64,000 nt of DNA from Tillus elongatus (GCA_964006375.1 OZ023267.1:13592846-13656845), one strand, 5' to 3'; numbered from the stretch's first letter, positions 1 to 13,345 are shown. The notes: generated by a model from the letters alone, not told the origin. Numbers and translations: made by a program.

Positions 1-880
<880 letters not shown>

Positions 881-1470
881 CTGTTTTCAGTAGTAAATGA
901 AGATAGGAAAAGGACTTCGAATACAATTAGACCTTAAATTGATGTATATTCAGAAAACACAAAAGCTGTTCCATTTGAAATAAAAATGTTGGTATTATTT
1001 CTGAGCCAGCTGCACATATTTGTACTTGTAAACAGAGCATTAAACTTACGTAAACCAATATACAAAGTGTCAAAAAATATGTAGTTTTCGAAATATTGGC
1101 AATATTCCATACTTTTTACACCCTGTATATCCAGCTGAACCTGTATGTAGATTCTAGGGGTCTTAGTTTAGGCTCTTTGAATTATTTTTTTCTAAAGCGT
1201 TGTGGTCTCGTCTTACGCGAATTTTTGTCTATGAAAATCCACTAAAAATATATCAAATTTGTGCCAAATGGACTTCATTTGGTTCTATTAACATTAGATA
1301 CTATTAAGACGTCAAATAGGTAATGAGCACTGGGGAACGCTAAATGCAACCCTCATCTTTTTACTGTACTGATCAGATAATGATACAAATTTTACGACTA
1401 AAATAGAAAACAAATAACCTTGTAAGTTGGTTTAAGATTTATTAGCGAATTTAAAAAAAAATAATTTTTT
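881..1470. other. AT-rich stretch, no gene recognised
   Basis: No coding signal, RNA gene or repeat end could be supported. A phrase typical of TE-rich insect DNA (CACCCTGTATATCCAGCTGA) is present near 1120, but no matching partner end was found. Confidence 0.5.
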
Positions 1471-2165
1471 TTTGCAAGTGGCTTGGATAAGTTTGTTAGC
1501 CAGGAAAATCGAACCAGGTTTTCCCGGAAAATTTCGTGTTTTCTTTATAACAAAATTCATATCTCCGGAAATAACAAAGTAAGGGCAACCAAATTTAGTT
1601 ACTGTTTGCTATTTTCCATGACACTCTACAGGAATCATAATACATATCCATTTTGCATATTTCGAAGCTAAATATCCCAAAAACCGTACGATTTGGGTAT
1701 AGGTAATGATTAACAAAATTCGAAGATTAGTAAATTATCTTGCCAATGGCATTATAATATACAGGGTGAAATTCATATCTCCGGAAATAACAAAGTAAGG
1801 GCAACCAAATTTGGTACGCGTGTTTGTATTATAAAGAGTGAACTCTCTACCTAAATTTAGGTCCCTAGCTTTAAAGACAAAGAAGTTATGGGCAGTTAAA
1901 GCAACAAATTTTAGAGTTTTCCTCCAAACGTCAAACTCGCAATATTAAACGTCAAAATTGGCAATGTTTAGGCAAAGAATGTAAAACAAATACCGTTTGT
2001 GAAAAGAAAATGTTGCAAGGAGAGTGTTCTGCAAACCCTTAAGTTTCAGATTCAACCGTCATTGCCCTTCATTTTACTAAAATATATCCAGAATATCCAT
2101 TTCAAATAGACCCTTTCTCTGATGCTTTGGCTGTCAGTTTAGTTAAGTTTGGTGGCTTTCTGGAT
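1471..2165 (-). repeat. TCR1 proximal arm, internally duplicated
   Basis: The arm is in the inverted orientation, beginning GCAAGTGGCTTGGATAAGTT near 1474. The phrase ATATCTCCGGAAATAACAAA occurs twice (about 1560 and 1770), so ~210 bp separates two overlapping partial copies. It continues through AACGTCAAAATTGGCAATGT to a stretch shared with 14215-14400 and 17150-17350. No TA tract remains at this copy. Confidence 0.65.
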
Positions 2166-2214
2166 ATTTATTTGCAGGTTTAGTGAAGTTTATGGTTTAA
2201 CGGTCTATACTTTT

Positions 2215-3492
2215 TTTAACTAATTATCGAGGAACAAATTTGTTAATGCATTTTTGCACTTTTTATCGAAATATGATGCGTTTATAAGAAACAAATCTGG
2301 ACGCAGTATGTGCGTTTTGATAGCGAATTTTCGGTAAATTTGCAGTTTAGCTTCCGAACGCTTTTCAAAACACTGTTTTCAGAAACCTGCCTAGCCCCCC
2401 CCCCTGGATCCACAAACCCCAAGAAAAATTTCTTGTTCACACTCCCCAATGAAGTTACGGGACCAGGAGTGAATAGGGGTGCATAATTTTTTTAGCTAAT
2501 TTTTGTAGAACAAATTCGTTAATGCATTTTTGCATTTTTTATCGAAATATGATGCGTTTGTAAGAAAAAAAATCTGGACGCAGTAAGTGCGTTCTGGTAG
2601 CGAATTTTCGGTAAATTTGCCGATTAGCTCCCGAACGCTTTTCAAAAAACTGTTTTCAGAAACCTGCCTGCCCCCCCCTGGATCCCCAAACACCAAGAAA
2701 AATTTCTTGTTCACACTCCCCAAGGAAGTTACGGGACCAGGAATGAGTAGGGGTGCAAAAATTTTTTTAGGTAACTTTTGTAGAACAAATTCGTTAATGC
2801 ATTTTTGCATTTTTTATCGAAATATGCGTTTGTAAGAAAAAAATCTGGACGTAGTAAGTGCGTTTTGGTAGCGAATTTTCGGTAAATTTGCAGTTTAGCT
2901 TCCGAACTCTTTTCAAAAAACTGTTTTCAGAAACCTGCCTAGGGCCCTCCTGAATCCACAAACCCCAAGAAAAATTTCTTGTTCACACCCTCCAAGGAAG
3001 TTACGGGACCAGGAGTGAGTGGGGGTGCATAATTTTTTTAGCTACATTTCGTAGAAAAAATTCGTGAATGCATTTTTCCATTTTTTGTCGAAATATGATC
3101 CGTTTGTAAGAAAAAAAACTGGACGCAGTAAGTGCGTTTTGTAGCGAATTTTCGATAAATTTGCAGTTTAGTTCCCGAACGCTTTTCAAAAAAATGTTTT
3201 CAGAAACCTGCCTAGGGCCCCACCCCCCTGGATCCACAAACCCCAAGAAAAATTTCTTGTTCACACTCCCCAAGGAAGTTACGGGACCAGGAGTGAGTAG
3301 GGGTGTATATTTTTTTTTAAACTAATTTTCGTAGAACAAATTCGTTAATGCATTTTTGCATTTTTTATCAAAATATGATGCGTTTGTAAGAAAAAAATCT
3401 GGACGCAGTAAGTGCGTTTTGGTAGCAAATTTTCGGTAAATTTGCAGTTTAGCTCCCGAACGTTTTTCAAAAAACTGTTTTCAGAAACCTGT
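2215..3492. repeat. Tandem array of five ~275-bp units carrying the TCR1 terminal hairpin
   Basis: The motif TCTGGACGCAGTAAGTGCG (with variants) recurs at 2296, 2573, 2844, 3118 and 3398, giving spacings of 277, 271, 274 and 280 bp. Each unit also has CCCGAACGCTTTTCAAAAAA, TCAGAAACCTGCC, a C-rich stretch with GGATCC, AAGTTACGGGACCAGGA and TTAATGCATTTTTGCA. Open frames in both directions are repeated from unit to unit and match no known protein. Confidence 0.9.
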
Positions 3493-3575
3493 AGGTGGGG
3501 TCCTAGTAATGTTTCTGAAAACAATTTGTTGAAAAGCGTTCGGGTGCTAATCTGCAAATTTACAGAATTTTCATT
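3428..3575. repeat. Foldback closing the 275-bp array
   Basis: The last unit (about 3431-3490, ending TGTTTTCAGAAACCTGTAGG) is followed by an inverted copy of itself (GTTTCTGAAAACAATTTGTT, then AAAGCGTTCGGGTGCTAATC). The arms are about 55-60 bp around a short spacer, so the array ends in a cruciform-capable palindrome. Confidence 0.75.
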
Positions 3576-3589
3576 AAATCCTTCAAATT

Positions 3590-4000
3590 TCAATAACTCG
3601 ATTTGCTATTAACGTAAGCTTTGTTGGATGAAAACCAACATTTAAGCTTATTTTCGGAAAATGTTTGTATATTTTCAAACCATAAGTATTTTTGATAAAA
3701 TATAGTATATTGTTTCTACCACATAGGCTATACCGATAATCAGATTGATGCCTGCTCGCATTTGCTATTAAAAACATTTTTATGGAAAATCACTTCCAAA
3801 ACACATTTGCTGCATCTAGACTTTTGAAAAATGTTTATATATTTTCAAACAATAAATTTATTTCAATGAAATATGGTACATTGTTTCTACTATATAGGCA
3901 ACCAAGTTTGATGCCTGCTTTCATATCAAAGAAAGACATTTGCTATTAAAAATATTTTAAAGAAAATTCGCTACCATAACGCACTTGCTGCGTCCCGAGA
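3590..4000 (-). repeat. TCR1 terminal unit ending in the hairpin motif
   Basis: Sequence shared with the ~320-bp terminal units (ATTTTCAAACAATAAATTTA; ACATTGTTTCTACTATATAG) appears in two partial overlapping copies. The right end is a good terminus, GCTACCATAACGCACTTGCT followed by GCGTCCCGAG at about 3970-4000. Confidence 0.65.
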
Positions 4001-5600
4001 TTTTTTATTTATTTGTTGTTGAAAAACTCCAATTGAACGTGAAACTATAAACATTTCTTGGAAATCTAATCCTGGCAAAAGCTCGTGGACGTAATTTCAG
4101 TTACTAGACGTATTCTTTTTATCTGCCATTATATTATATTTTATTTCGTTAGCAAGTTTACCAAAACCACATCCTCTATTAATTGATAAGATAAATTTAT
4201 GTCGCTCTAAATAACTCTGTATATAGTCGCGATTTTATGTTGGGGCGATACACATAGATAACGCAGTGTCGTTATCACATTTCATTAGTGTTCTTTTTGT
4301 ACAACATACAAGATCTAGGTAAACATATATAAGGTAACAAACAGATTAGACAGACACAATGACTGATAAAACTGATAAGTGTGTGGGAACAATACACTCC
4401 ATTTACGTCAGTATTTAATGATAAGAGATAACATTTAGATAAGCCGAAAGACCAGCAATTTGTAAGTAAATAGGAACTGTGAGTAGAAAACCATCTTTCA
4501 AAAGATGATAGCAGCTCTGGATTTATCTGTTACATGCTGATAAGGAAGATGAAACTCTGACGTCAACTTCACAAAAAGGATAATCAGAAACCAGAAATAT
4601 ATATAATATCCACATTAAATCATAATTAAGAACAAATTTTTTGCCTTAAGATCCTGCAAGAACATAACAATAAAAATTTCGGGCACGGTAATGAATTTTC
4701 ATAAGAATGCTACACTATTATTATACGGCCTATTAGTAAAGTTATTACTTTAAACTTACTTAGCCCTTGAAGATCGTTTTTACAGGTCCTAGTATGCGCA
4801 CATTTGAAGAATTCTTTCGAAAGTGTTACCATCAATATACACACACCTTTGGGTGATGAATAAAAGGCCTTTTCTTTCCAAATACTTTATTCCTTGTCCC
4901 GACGCGTTTCGACCTTACCTAACAGGTCATCCTCAGGGGAATCTATAATTTATAAAAGGCTTGTCAGAAACCTGAGTTTTCCGGTAGGCTACTTCTGCGA
5001 GGGTACAACGCAGGAATATAAGATAAAATGAGGTAACAACCTAACCCCAACACTAAGTCAAAAAGGTGAATGGTTAACATGTCAAGCTACAAAGCTATAA
5101 GAACACAAGTATACAGTCACTAAGTACTACATGCAATAAAAATGAAAAACAACTACAAGTCAAAATTGAAACACAATAAAAGCTAATCTGTCTCTAGATC
5201 TTCAAAAAATTACAATACGTCTAATACTAAAACTCATAAAGCTTAAAAATTCTCCAAAATTTAAGTTTAAGCTGAAGACAACAACAGGAGTAAGAGCAGA
5301 CAGCACAAACATCAGCAAGCCATACAGCCGAGAAGAAACTTTCAGAGAAAATCAAACCTATCAAGTGAATGGGAATTGAAACAGAAGCGAGTTTTTTACC
5401 GTTGTTTGAAACATGAAAAAAGCGCAAAAATGGCGAACTTACTTACTTGTCTTGTTAAACAGGACTAAAAACTATACAGTTGAATGCCCAAGGAACATGC
5501 TTCATCTGTTGCTACAGGATTGATCCATTTGGTATCAGGAGTGCTAACAACTTGGAAAATAACAACTCTGTTGAAATCAAGAAATAATTTTTGTTTTAAA
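4001..5600. other. No gene recognised; holds one hammerhead-like motif
   Basis: No coding region could be supported in this stretch. The open frames at 5227-5427 and 5465-5710 on the minus strand match nothing I recognise; the second runs into the Tc1 element. The only structured signal is the ribozyme-like motif at 4885-4957, listed separately. Confidence 0.5.
4885..4957 (-). ncRNA. Hammerhead-like ribozyme motif, variant core, minimal palindromic stem III
   Basis: On the minus strand the order is CCTGAGGATGACCTGTTAGG, then TAAGGTCGAAACGCGTCGGG. This fits CTGA-N-GA (N=G), a GACC/GGTC stem II, GAAA, a palindromic stem III (CGCG) and a GTC cleavage triplet, with cleavage expected between plus-strand bases 4901 and 4900. 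Stem I could be TCCC/GGGA plus an outer CTTTTAT/ATAAAG. Departures from the canonical form are one extra T between the core A9 and stem II, and an apparent 5-nt duplication in stem II. Small hammerheads with minimal stem III are known from Penelope-like elements; membership here is inference. Confidence 0.45.
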
Positions 5601-5608
5601 TTTACACA

Positions 5609-5639
5609 CACATCGGAAAAGTCTAGGGATATTTTTAAA
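5609..5639 (+). repeat. Tc1 left terminal inverted repeat
   Basis: This 31-bp arm is identical in reverse complement to 7071-7101. Confidence 0.93.
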
Positions 5640-5878
5640 TAATACAAAAAAGGGAACAAATTGATTTTGGAATCGGTCAAATTGCACTCACGATGTATGT
5701 ATTTAATCAATCACTTAATATAAAACCACCTGTTGTTAAAAAAAACTTAAAATGATATCGAAATTGATAAACCCGATATATCATAAAAGTAGAATTTTCA
5801 TATGTACCGGTGAATTTAGTTTCGACTTCGGTCATTCTTCAGTTTTTGTTTAGTAGCTGCATTTAAAATATTGTGGAA

Positions 5879-6881
5879 CAGCGACATTTGGCTTTAGACG
5901 AGCGGTAGGCCTTCTTCAAGCGAGCATGCGACAGAATGAAGCTGAGCGGATGGGTGTTTCCCAAGGTGTGACAGGCCATGTATGGAGACGTTTTAGGGAA
6001 ACTGGCAGTCTCTCCGAGCAACATCCAGGACGAGGACGCTCTACGACGGCAGGTCAGGATATAATTTTATGTTTAACTGCCAGAAGGCAGCCTACAATTG
6101 CGGCACCTGAATTGGCTACGACTCTGCAAAGGGCGCATAATGTAACCATTAGCCGAAATACTGTAAGAAATCATCTTCACGAAGCGAACCTATCTAGTAG
6201 ACGTCCACTCAAATTTCCACCTATTTCCAGAGGCAATCGCGTTGCAAGATTGGACTGGTGTCAAAATTATCTGAATTGGACTGCAGATAACTGGGCTACA
6301 GTTTTATTCACAGACGTATCTAGGTTTGTTTCCATCCGGATTCTCGTCGAGTAAGGGTGTGGAGACGATCTGGAAATGCGGAAAGCTTAAAACATATTCA
6401 GGAAGTGTACACATACAGAGGTGGTACAATAATGGCATGGGGCGAAATAATTATTGGGGGCAGAACCAAACTTGTTTTTCCAAATCGCTTGCTAACAGCT
6501 TAGCTCTATCTGGATACCATTCTTAAACCCATCGTGCATCCATTTGCAGGGCCTGTTGGTCAAAACTTCCGCCTAATGCATCATAATGCCCGTCCACATA
6601 CCGCGCGCATCGTAACCAACTGGTTGGATAAGGCGGGAATTGAAGTTTTACCACGGCCAGCACAATTCCCGGACCTGAATCCGATAGAACATGTCTAGGA
6701 TATGCTTCAACGAAGAATTACTCCACATATGGGCAACAGCCGTAATGCGTTTACATTCCAGGAGCATCTGACAGCAAAGTGGACACCTTTACTGCAAGGA
6801 GACCTTGACAATCTCATTTTGTTTATGAACAATAGACGTAGAGCTGTAATTACTCAACGTGGAGGTCATACTTTGTATTAA
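5879..6881 (+). pseudogene. Tc1-family transposase, frameshifted
   Basis: The transposase would cut and paste its own element. The helix-turn-helix half is clear: RRHLALDER in one frame, then after a frameshift MRQNEAERMGVSQGVTGHVW and RETGSLSEQHPGRGR from 5926. The DDE domain follows: FTDVSRF holds the first Asp near 6310, then a frameshift and GGTIMAWGEI. HHNARPHTA follows near 6580; the usual second Asp (HDNA) is Asn here. SPDLNPIEH-like FPDLNPIEHV near 6670 retains the Glu, and a stop follows it at once. At least two frameshifts and two internal stops make it dead. The length to TAA at 6879 is about right for Tc1 (~340 codons). Confidence 0.9.
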
Positions 6882-7070
6882 ACTTTTTTCTCACATGCTC
6901 AGAAGTTTTTGAGAAATTCTGAAAATTTGTCTCTCAGTATATATATATTTTTCAATAATCTTCTAGATTTCTTGAATGAAACATTTCATTTTATGTAATA
7001 TTAAACACTTACTTATACTATACATTTTTGTTTTCTTCTTAAATCATATCAAGAAAAAAAATACGTGCAT

Positions 7071-7101
7071 TTTAAAAATATCCCTAGACTTTTCCGATGT
7101 G
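7071..7101 (-). repeat. Tc1 right terminal inverted repeat
   Basis: This arm is complementary to 5609-5639 and is followed by TA at 7102-7103. Confidence 0.93.
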
Positions 7102-7103
7102 TA

Positions 7104-7734
7104 TACCTCTATTGTCAAAAAAATCTTGTGTTCTAACTCATTTTGAGAAAAATGCGCAAAACTCAATTTTCTATGAAGCAAAAAAATTAAATTTTGCTAC
7201 ATCTGTAGATAGTATAAGTCTCTTTAAAAGAAATTTGTATTAAAAATTTCATTAAAGTTACAAAAGATTTCCAGAAACTTAATTCATATTTAGAAAAGTA
7301 AAGTATCTGCCAAATTATAAACGTAGCAGTTATTTTTCCTTATTAATCGCCAGAATGATTTTGTTTTAGGCAACCTAATCAAACCGGTTTGTTCAATAAC
7401 AAAATGTCTGCTGAAAATTATAATTTCAGACACAAAGGTGACAGTTATTTAGGCGTTTTAAACAAAAATGAGATCTTGTTCAAAACGTGTGAAGTCTGTA
7501 CACTATTGTTTCTCCAAATGTCAAAATAAAACAACAAAAAAACATACATTCATCTACGCAACCTTCTGCGTAGAAGACAAGCACGCCACCTCTGAGTTAT
7601 CCAAGGATACGTTAACTAACGTTTCGTTTACATGATGCTTGACGCCGTCTTCATGACCCTGATATTATATTCAAAGTATACGTAAAAATTAATTATATGA
7701 TGAGTAGAATTGCCATTGAAACACATTCAACGAC
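7104..7734. other. No gene recognised
   Basis: AT-rich sequence with no supportable frame, RNA gene or repeat boundary. Confidence 0.5.
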
Positions 7735-8400
7735 TGTTTCGGTCTTATATGACGTCTTATGTTTACGTTTAAAGATAAAAGAAACTATTTTAGAATCATT
7801 TTTATAGGGACTTGACCTGATTTTGTTTACATTTCTACTGTATTATGCTACACTTTCAATCTGAAACCACAGCATAATATCTATGCTGTGCGAAAACTGT
7901 ATATGGGGCCGTTCAACAAGCTACAAATATAGTGTATTTTAAAAATTGATTGATTCCCCCAGTTAAATAGCAATCACTTGGCAAATTTTTAATTTCATGT
8001 CGTCTGTCAGTTGTCATATTTGTGGCCGAGATTTCACGATTGTTGGTTCGGGTAGTATGTTTTATGCCTGTTATTTATTTACTTTGGTTACCGTTGATGT
8101 ATGGTTTATACCTGTTGTATGAATCAATCTACGCGTGGCAGTTAACTACTCTGTCAGGCATTGGACTTTAAGCACTAAGTTTCAACCCATGTCTTTCAGA
8201 TTTTATTTTTAATTTGGAAAAAACTCTAAATATTGTGTACCAAATTACCCAAAATTCACAACACAGGTTTATTTACACCATTGGTTTTGGGTTCTAGCGA
8301 CCCAAATTCTCGCTCACATAAAGAAATTTTTTTAAAAGCTTTTCTTCGTGACCTTTCTATTAGCAAATTTTTCTTAATGAAAATTCCTTAGTATTAAAAG
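7735..8400 (+). repeat. TCR2 repeat, copy 1
   Basis: Shares long stretches with 33755-34265 (inverted) and 52985-53560, for example GATTTCACGATTGTTGGTTC, GAATCAATCTACGCGTGGCA and TGTCAGGCATTGGACTTTAA. Near 8290 it passes directly into the distal arm (GGTTTTGGGTTCTAGCGACC) with no TA tract, so this copy lacks the microsatellite core that others have. Confidence 0.75.
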
Positions 8401-8414
8401 TTTAATGGATACTT

Positions 8415-8442
8415 AACAAGTCATCATCACAGTCTACATGCA
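8415..8442 (-). mobile_element. RTE-like LINE remnant, 3' tail piece
   Basis: On the minus strand this reads TGCATGTAGACTGTGATGAT then GACTTG. It is the 3' end of the remnant at 9150-9716, split off by the LINE-B insertion. Short GATGAT-type tails are usual for RTE-like elements. Confidence 0.55.
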
Positions 8443-9149
8443 TTTTTTCTCCCTCAGGGCTCGTCCGCGGCTTTGCCGCCCCGATAGCACTGCAGCCCTT
8501 GGCCTGTTGTGCATGCCCTTAGTCTCTTCACTCCACCCATTCCAAAATCACTGTGCCTTGAACCAGTCTGCACAGCGATTGGTAGGGTGAAGTTTTATAA
8601 TGGTCTGTCTCCGGTCTAGACTGACCGTAGATCAGTTGTATTTTGCGGTCCAGAGCTTTACACTCGCACAAGATGTGCTGGGCTGATTCCTTCCCCTCGC
8701 CGCAGAATCTGCATGCAAGGTCCCCCTCGAACCGCCCCATTTTATGCAGGTGTTTCTTGACGGCCATGTGTCCCGTCAAGAGACCTGTCATGTTTCTGAG
8801 GTCTCCTCTGCTAAGATTTAGCAGCTCCACAGCTATCTTTGAACTGGGTTCGTCAATTAGTGACTTCCCATGTCTGAGCCCTGGACAGTCTGCCCAGTAC
8901 ACCTTGTGTTGGTTTCTGACCCAGGACCTAATGCCTCCACTGGCAGTGCTCTTTGTCACGCCCAGGACCGGTTCTGGTCCCATAAATGGTTCTGCTGACC
9001 CTCTCTTCGCGAGACTGTTAGCTTCTTCATTGCCTTTGACTCCCGAGTGACCCGCCACCCAGATGAGGGTGACCTCATTCTGCCCAGCCAGGTCGCTCGT
9101 CTAGTCTCGGCACTCACTTACCTTAATAGCTGCCTGGCTGTCTGTGGCT
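8443..9149 (-). mobile_element. LINE-B copy 1 (RNase H-type LINE), 5'-truncated, flanked by an 11-bp target duplication
   Basis: The minus-strand frame 9058-8528 encodes the end of the RNase H domain (GHSGVKGNEEANSLAKRG) and a C-terminal zinc-knuckle-like CRFCGEGKESAQHILCEC. A 3' end of GGGGCGGCAAAGCCGCGGAC and GAGGGAGAAAAAA follows. The direct repeat GTCTACATGCA lies at 8432-8442 and 9150-9160, which is the target-site duplication. Truncation removed the RT and the first part of RNase H. Two sister copies lie at 34762 and 36306. The insertion splits an RTE-like LINE remnant. Confidence 0.9.
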
Positions 9150-9716
9150 GTCTACATGCAATGCCGCTTATCGCTATCATGATTCTCTGTCTCTAAGAGG
9201 GCATTTCATTCCATTGTAACTTCCACATTTCATAAATTGTGTCAGATTTTCCAGAAGTTGTTCCCTTGGTCCACCTCTTCCTTTTTTTCCAGGTAGGCAC
9301 TTGTCATTCAAATAGTGTTGTCATAAAGTTATTACGTCTCAAAATATGTCCAGTAAATTTTGCTCTCCTCTTTTTAATTCTTTTCAATAAGTATATTTCT
9401 CCTCTCAGCTCTTCTAACACATTTTTCTTTGGCTTTCTATAGGTTTTCGCATTTTTGTCATTGTTATCCATGTCCACAATCTAAAAGCTTTATGTCCTGC
9501 TCAGATGAAGTCAAGATTTTCGCGCCATACTACCACACTCCATACACATACTTGATGAACCTCTTCCTCAGGTCGAAGTTAAAATCTTTATTAGTGAGAA
9601 GAGTACATTGTCCATTGAATGATTGCCTTGCCATCTCGAACCTGCTTCTCAGATCTTTGCTTCATTTACCATCATCCGCAATAATACTCCCAAAGTACAG
9701 GAGGTTCCAATAACTT
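9150..9716 (-). pseudogene. RTE-like endonuclease-reverse transcriptase C-terminus, heavily decayed
   Basis: Translated on the minus strand in pieces it gives YFGSIIADDGK, DLRSRFEMARQSFNGQCTLL, DLRKRFIKYVYGV and YGAKILT. These are followed by KKRRAKFTGHILRRNNF and a GKR-rich segment. This order (SIISEDGK, then FN..K.L, then RKRF.KCYV.SV..YG, then GH.LR, then EGK..G.R) is the region after the RT palm in the common arthropod endonuclease-RT LINEs. Several stops and frameshifts mean no product. Clade assignment (RTE versus a neighbouring clade) is inference. Confidence 0.6.
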
Positions 9717-9982
9717 TGGCCGACTACCATATCTCTGTAACCATTTTTCTTAGAGCTTCCGGATAAAAATTTTAATTACAAATAGGACAAGTTATGAATT
9801 TTCACAAATTTATTCGTAATTTAATGCTCTATCAAACGCAACCTATCTCAATCATTTGAAGATCGAAAAGTTTCTTTGCGCAGCAGCGCCATCTACATGT
9901 GTGATAACAAAAATATATTTTTCGCAAGGTTTAAGCCTTTCGCGTCCCTATTGCACTACACTGTAATCACTTTTAAATATAC

Positions 9983-10023
9983 ACTTTATTTGTTTGCTGT
10001 ACGTTAGTGATTTCTTATTGGTT
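9983..10023 (+). repeat. Left inverted repeat of the Penelope-like element
   Basis: ACTTTATTTGTTTGCTGTAC continuing to TTCTTATTGGTTT is the reverse complement of 12028-12068, with one mismatch. Confidence 0.85.
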
Positions 10024-11893
10024 TGTTTCTTATTGGTATACCCCAAACTTAGAACCACTGAAAAACCAACTAGCAACAGAAATAAACAGAATTATTGACA
10101 AGACTAAATCAAAAAACCATACACATAAAAAAATGATCAACCAAATAAGAAACAAATTCACATATAACAACATAACAATAGCAAAAAACAGATAAAATCG
10201 ACGCACTAATAGCAATAAAAACACAGGACTATATAGAACAGACACTTTCATCTCAACAAACAAATGCAAGAAACTGAACGAAAACGCAACGAAAAAATTC
10301 CAAAATGAAATATTAAACATCATAAAAAAACACAAGACCATATTCAACCAAAAAACAACACATTATTATAACAACAACCCTTAAGCACCACCAATGACAG
10401 GAATAATAAAAATACACAAAACGGGATACCCAATAAGACCACTCATCAACTTCAAAGATGCACCTTCATACAAAATAGCAAAAGAAATGGAGCAAGTACT
10501 AAAACAAGAAATACAACTGGAAAACAAATTTAACATAAAAAACTTCATAGGACTAGTGCATAAACTAGAAAATATAAACATAAACAAAAACACAAGACTT
10601 GCCTCATTTGACATAACAAATATGTACACCAATATACCAATCAACGAAACTACAAATATAATCGAAAATAAAATGCAAAATAACAACAAAAAACAACAAA
10701 TCAGCGAAATATTAAACATCATATTAAAACAAAATTACTTTGAGTTCAACGGAGAATACTACATCCAAGAAGACGGACTACCAATGGGATCTCCACTATC
10801 AAGCATCATGGCAGAAATATACATATAAAAGTTAGAAGATAAAATCAACACCATCATAAAAGAGGCAGACCCAAACATCAAATGGATAAGATACGTCGAT
10901 AATATATTATTAATATACGACAATCAAAAAACCAACATAGACAATATCCTCGAAAAAATAAACCAAATTAACAAAAACATAAAATTTACAATAGAAAAAG
11001 AATCAAGCAACACCATAAACTTCCTAAACTTAACACTAATCAGAAAAAAAACAGATTGAATACAAAATATACAGAAAACCCACACAGACAGATATCACTA
11101 TACCTACTCACTACACCCACACACACACAAAATGGCCGCATACAGATACTTAATAAACAGAATGCTAAATGTACCACTCCATGACGACGAACGAGAAAAG
11201 GAGTACAACATCATAATACAAATAGCAGAAAGAAATAGATACAAGAAGAAAACAATAGAAAAGCTAGTAAAACAAATCAAAAACAAACAAATCAACAAAA
11301 CCGAAAAGAAAACACCAGAAACAAACACAAAATACACAACATTCACTTATAACCACCACATCAAAAAAATAACACCAAACAATATGACAGTAAGACAATA
11401 TGACTTAAAAATGAACTACAAAACCGATAACAAAATAATAGACAAAATAAATAAAAAACAAGAACACAACCCACATGAATTAAACGGAATATATCAAATA
11501 GAATGTAACACATGCAATAAAAAATATATAGGAATGACAAAAAAATCAATAGAAACAAGATTCAAGGAACATATAACAGCATTAGATAAAATCCACATAT
11601 CTAGTTACAAATCAAACGTAGCTACACACATTCACAACACAAAACACCAAAAACCAGACATCACCCAATTACAACTAATGAAACATGTTAAAGACCACAA
11701 AAAAAAGGAAATCTGGGAACAATACTACATTCAACAAACAAACAATAAGAAACAATTAATGCCAGAACAAATCCAAGTACAAACATTTAAACAAAACTTA
11801 ATAAAGGCCATACAAATACACAAATTATCAAACCACAGTGATCAAGACAGAAGACCGATACACACGACACAGTCCGAAGGCACAACCAATTAG
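10007..11893 (+). pseudogene. Penelope-like polyprotein: reverse transcriptase then GIY-YIG endonuclease, four in-frame stops
   Basis: One frame runs the whole length without a frameshift, but has TAA at 10193, 10382 and 10826 and TGA at 11057. RT motifs in order are TGIIKIHKTGYPIRPLI (about 10396), ASFDITNMYTNIP (motif A, about 10600), DGLPMGSPLSSIMAEIYI (motif B, about 10770) and IRYVDNILLIY (motif C, about 10890). Motif C reads YVDN where the active site is normally YVDD, a GAT-to-AAT type change. INFLNLTL follows. The endonuclease begins GIYQIECNTCNKKYIGMTKK (about 11487) then ETRFKEH, with the GIY...YIG pair, the conserved Arg and a Cys pair. HNTKH follows. Function in the family is target-primed reverse transcription. 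This copy cannot be made intact unless stops are bypassed. Confidence 0.88.
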
Positions 11894-12027
11894 AGAACAG
11901 GAAACCCACCAATAGAAGCTCACGGCGCATGCGCCACGTACAATCTCAGACGTAGACCACACAGGAGCGATAACAGTCAGTAGCGTGCTGATGATGAACC
12001 GGGAAGGTTCAAAACTGCAGTCCACGC

Positions 12028-13077
<1,050 letters not shown>

Positions 13078-13345
13078 AGTCTGGACGCAGCAAGTGCGTT
13101 GTGGAAGTGAATTTTCATTAAAATCTTTTTAATAACAAATATGTCTCTTTAGGGCAAGCAGGCATCAATTTGGTGAATGTACGAAATTTTATAAAAAAAT
13201 GAAAAATTTTCCAAAAATATACTTAAAATGTTTCCGAGAAAACTGGTTTCATAGTCAACAAATCTTAGGTTAATAGCAAATTGAGTTATTGAAATTGGAA
13301 GTATTTAATGAACATTCGCTACCAAAACGCACTTACTCTGTCTTG
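13078..13345 (+). repeat. TCR1 terminal unit with both hairpin ends
   Basis: Left end TCTGGACGCAGCAAGTGCGT at about 13080; right end degraded (CTACCAAAACGCACTTACTC). It is about 265 bp, with the internal phrase AATAGCAAATTGAGTTATTG. Confidence 0.7.

Larger units (their letters stand above)
5605..7101 (+). mobile_element. Tc1-like DNA transposon, decayed, with terminal inverted repeats
   Basis: The inverted repeats are perfect over 31 bp: CACATCGGAAAAGTCTAGGG at 5609 on, and its complement ending at 7101. A TA dinucleotide lies immediately outside the right end. On the left, TA at 5603-5604 is followed by an extra CACA, so the exact left end is uncertain by 4 bp. The ~1.5-kb length is normal for Tc1. 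The single gene inside is a transposase pseudogene. TA target duplication and single-ORF layout are established for this superfamily. Confidence 0.92.

Noticed and set aside
8643..9050. A plus-strand protein opposite LINE-B
   Set aside because: Antisense of the RNase H/zinc-knuckle coding region, and the same shadow appears at 35101 and 37583.
10030..10347. Hydrophobic minus-strand frames in the Penelope-like element (also 10381-10722, 11104-11558)
   Set aside because: They are antisense shadows of an A-rich coding strand; Phe/Leu/Ile richness comes from T-rich complement.
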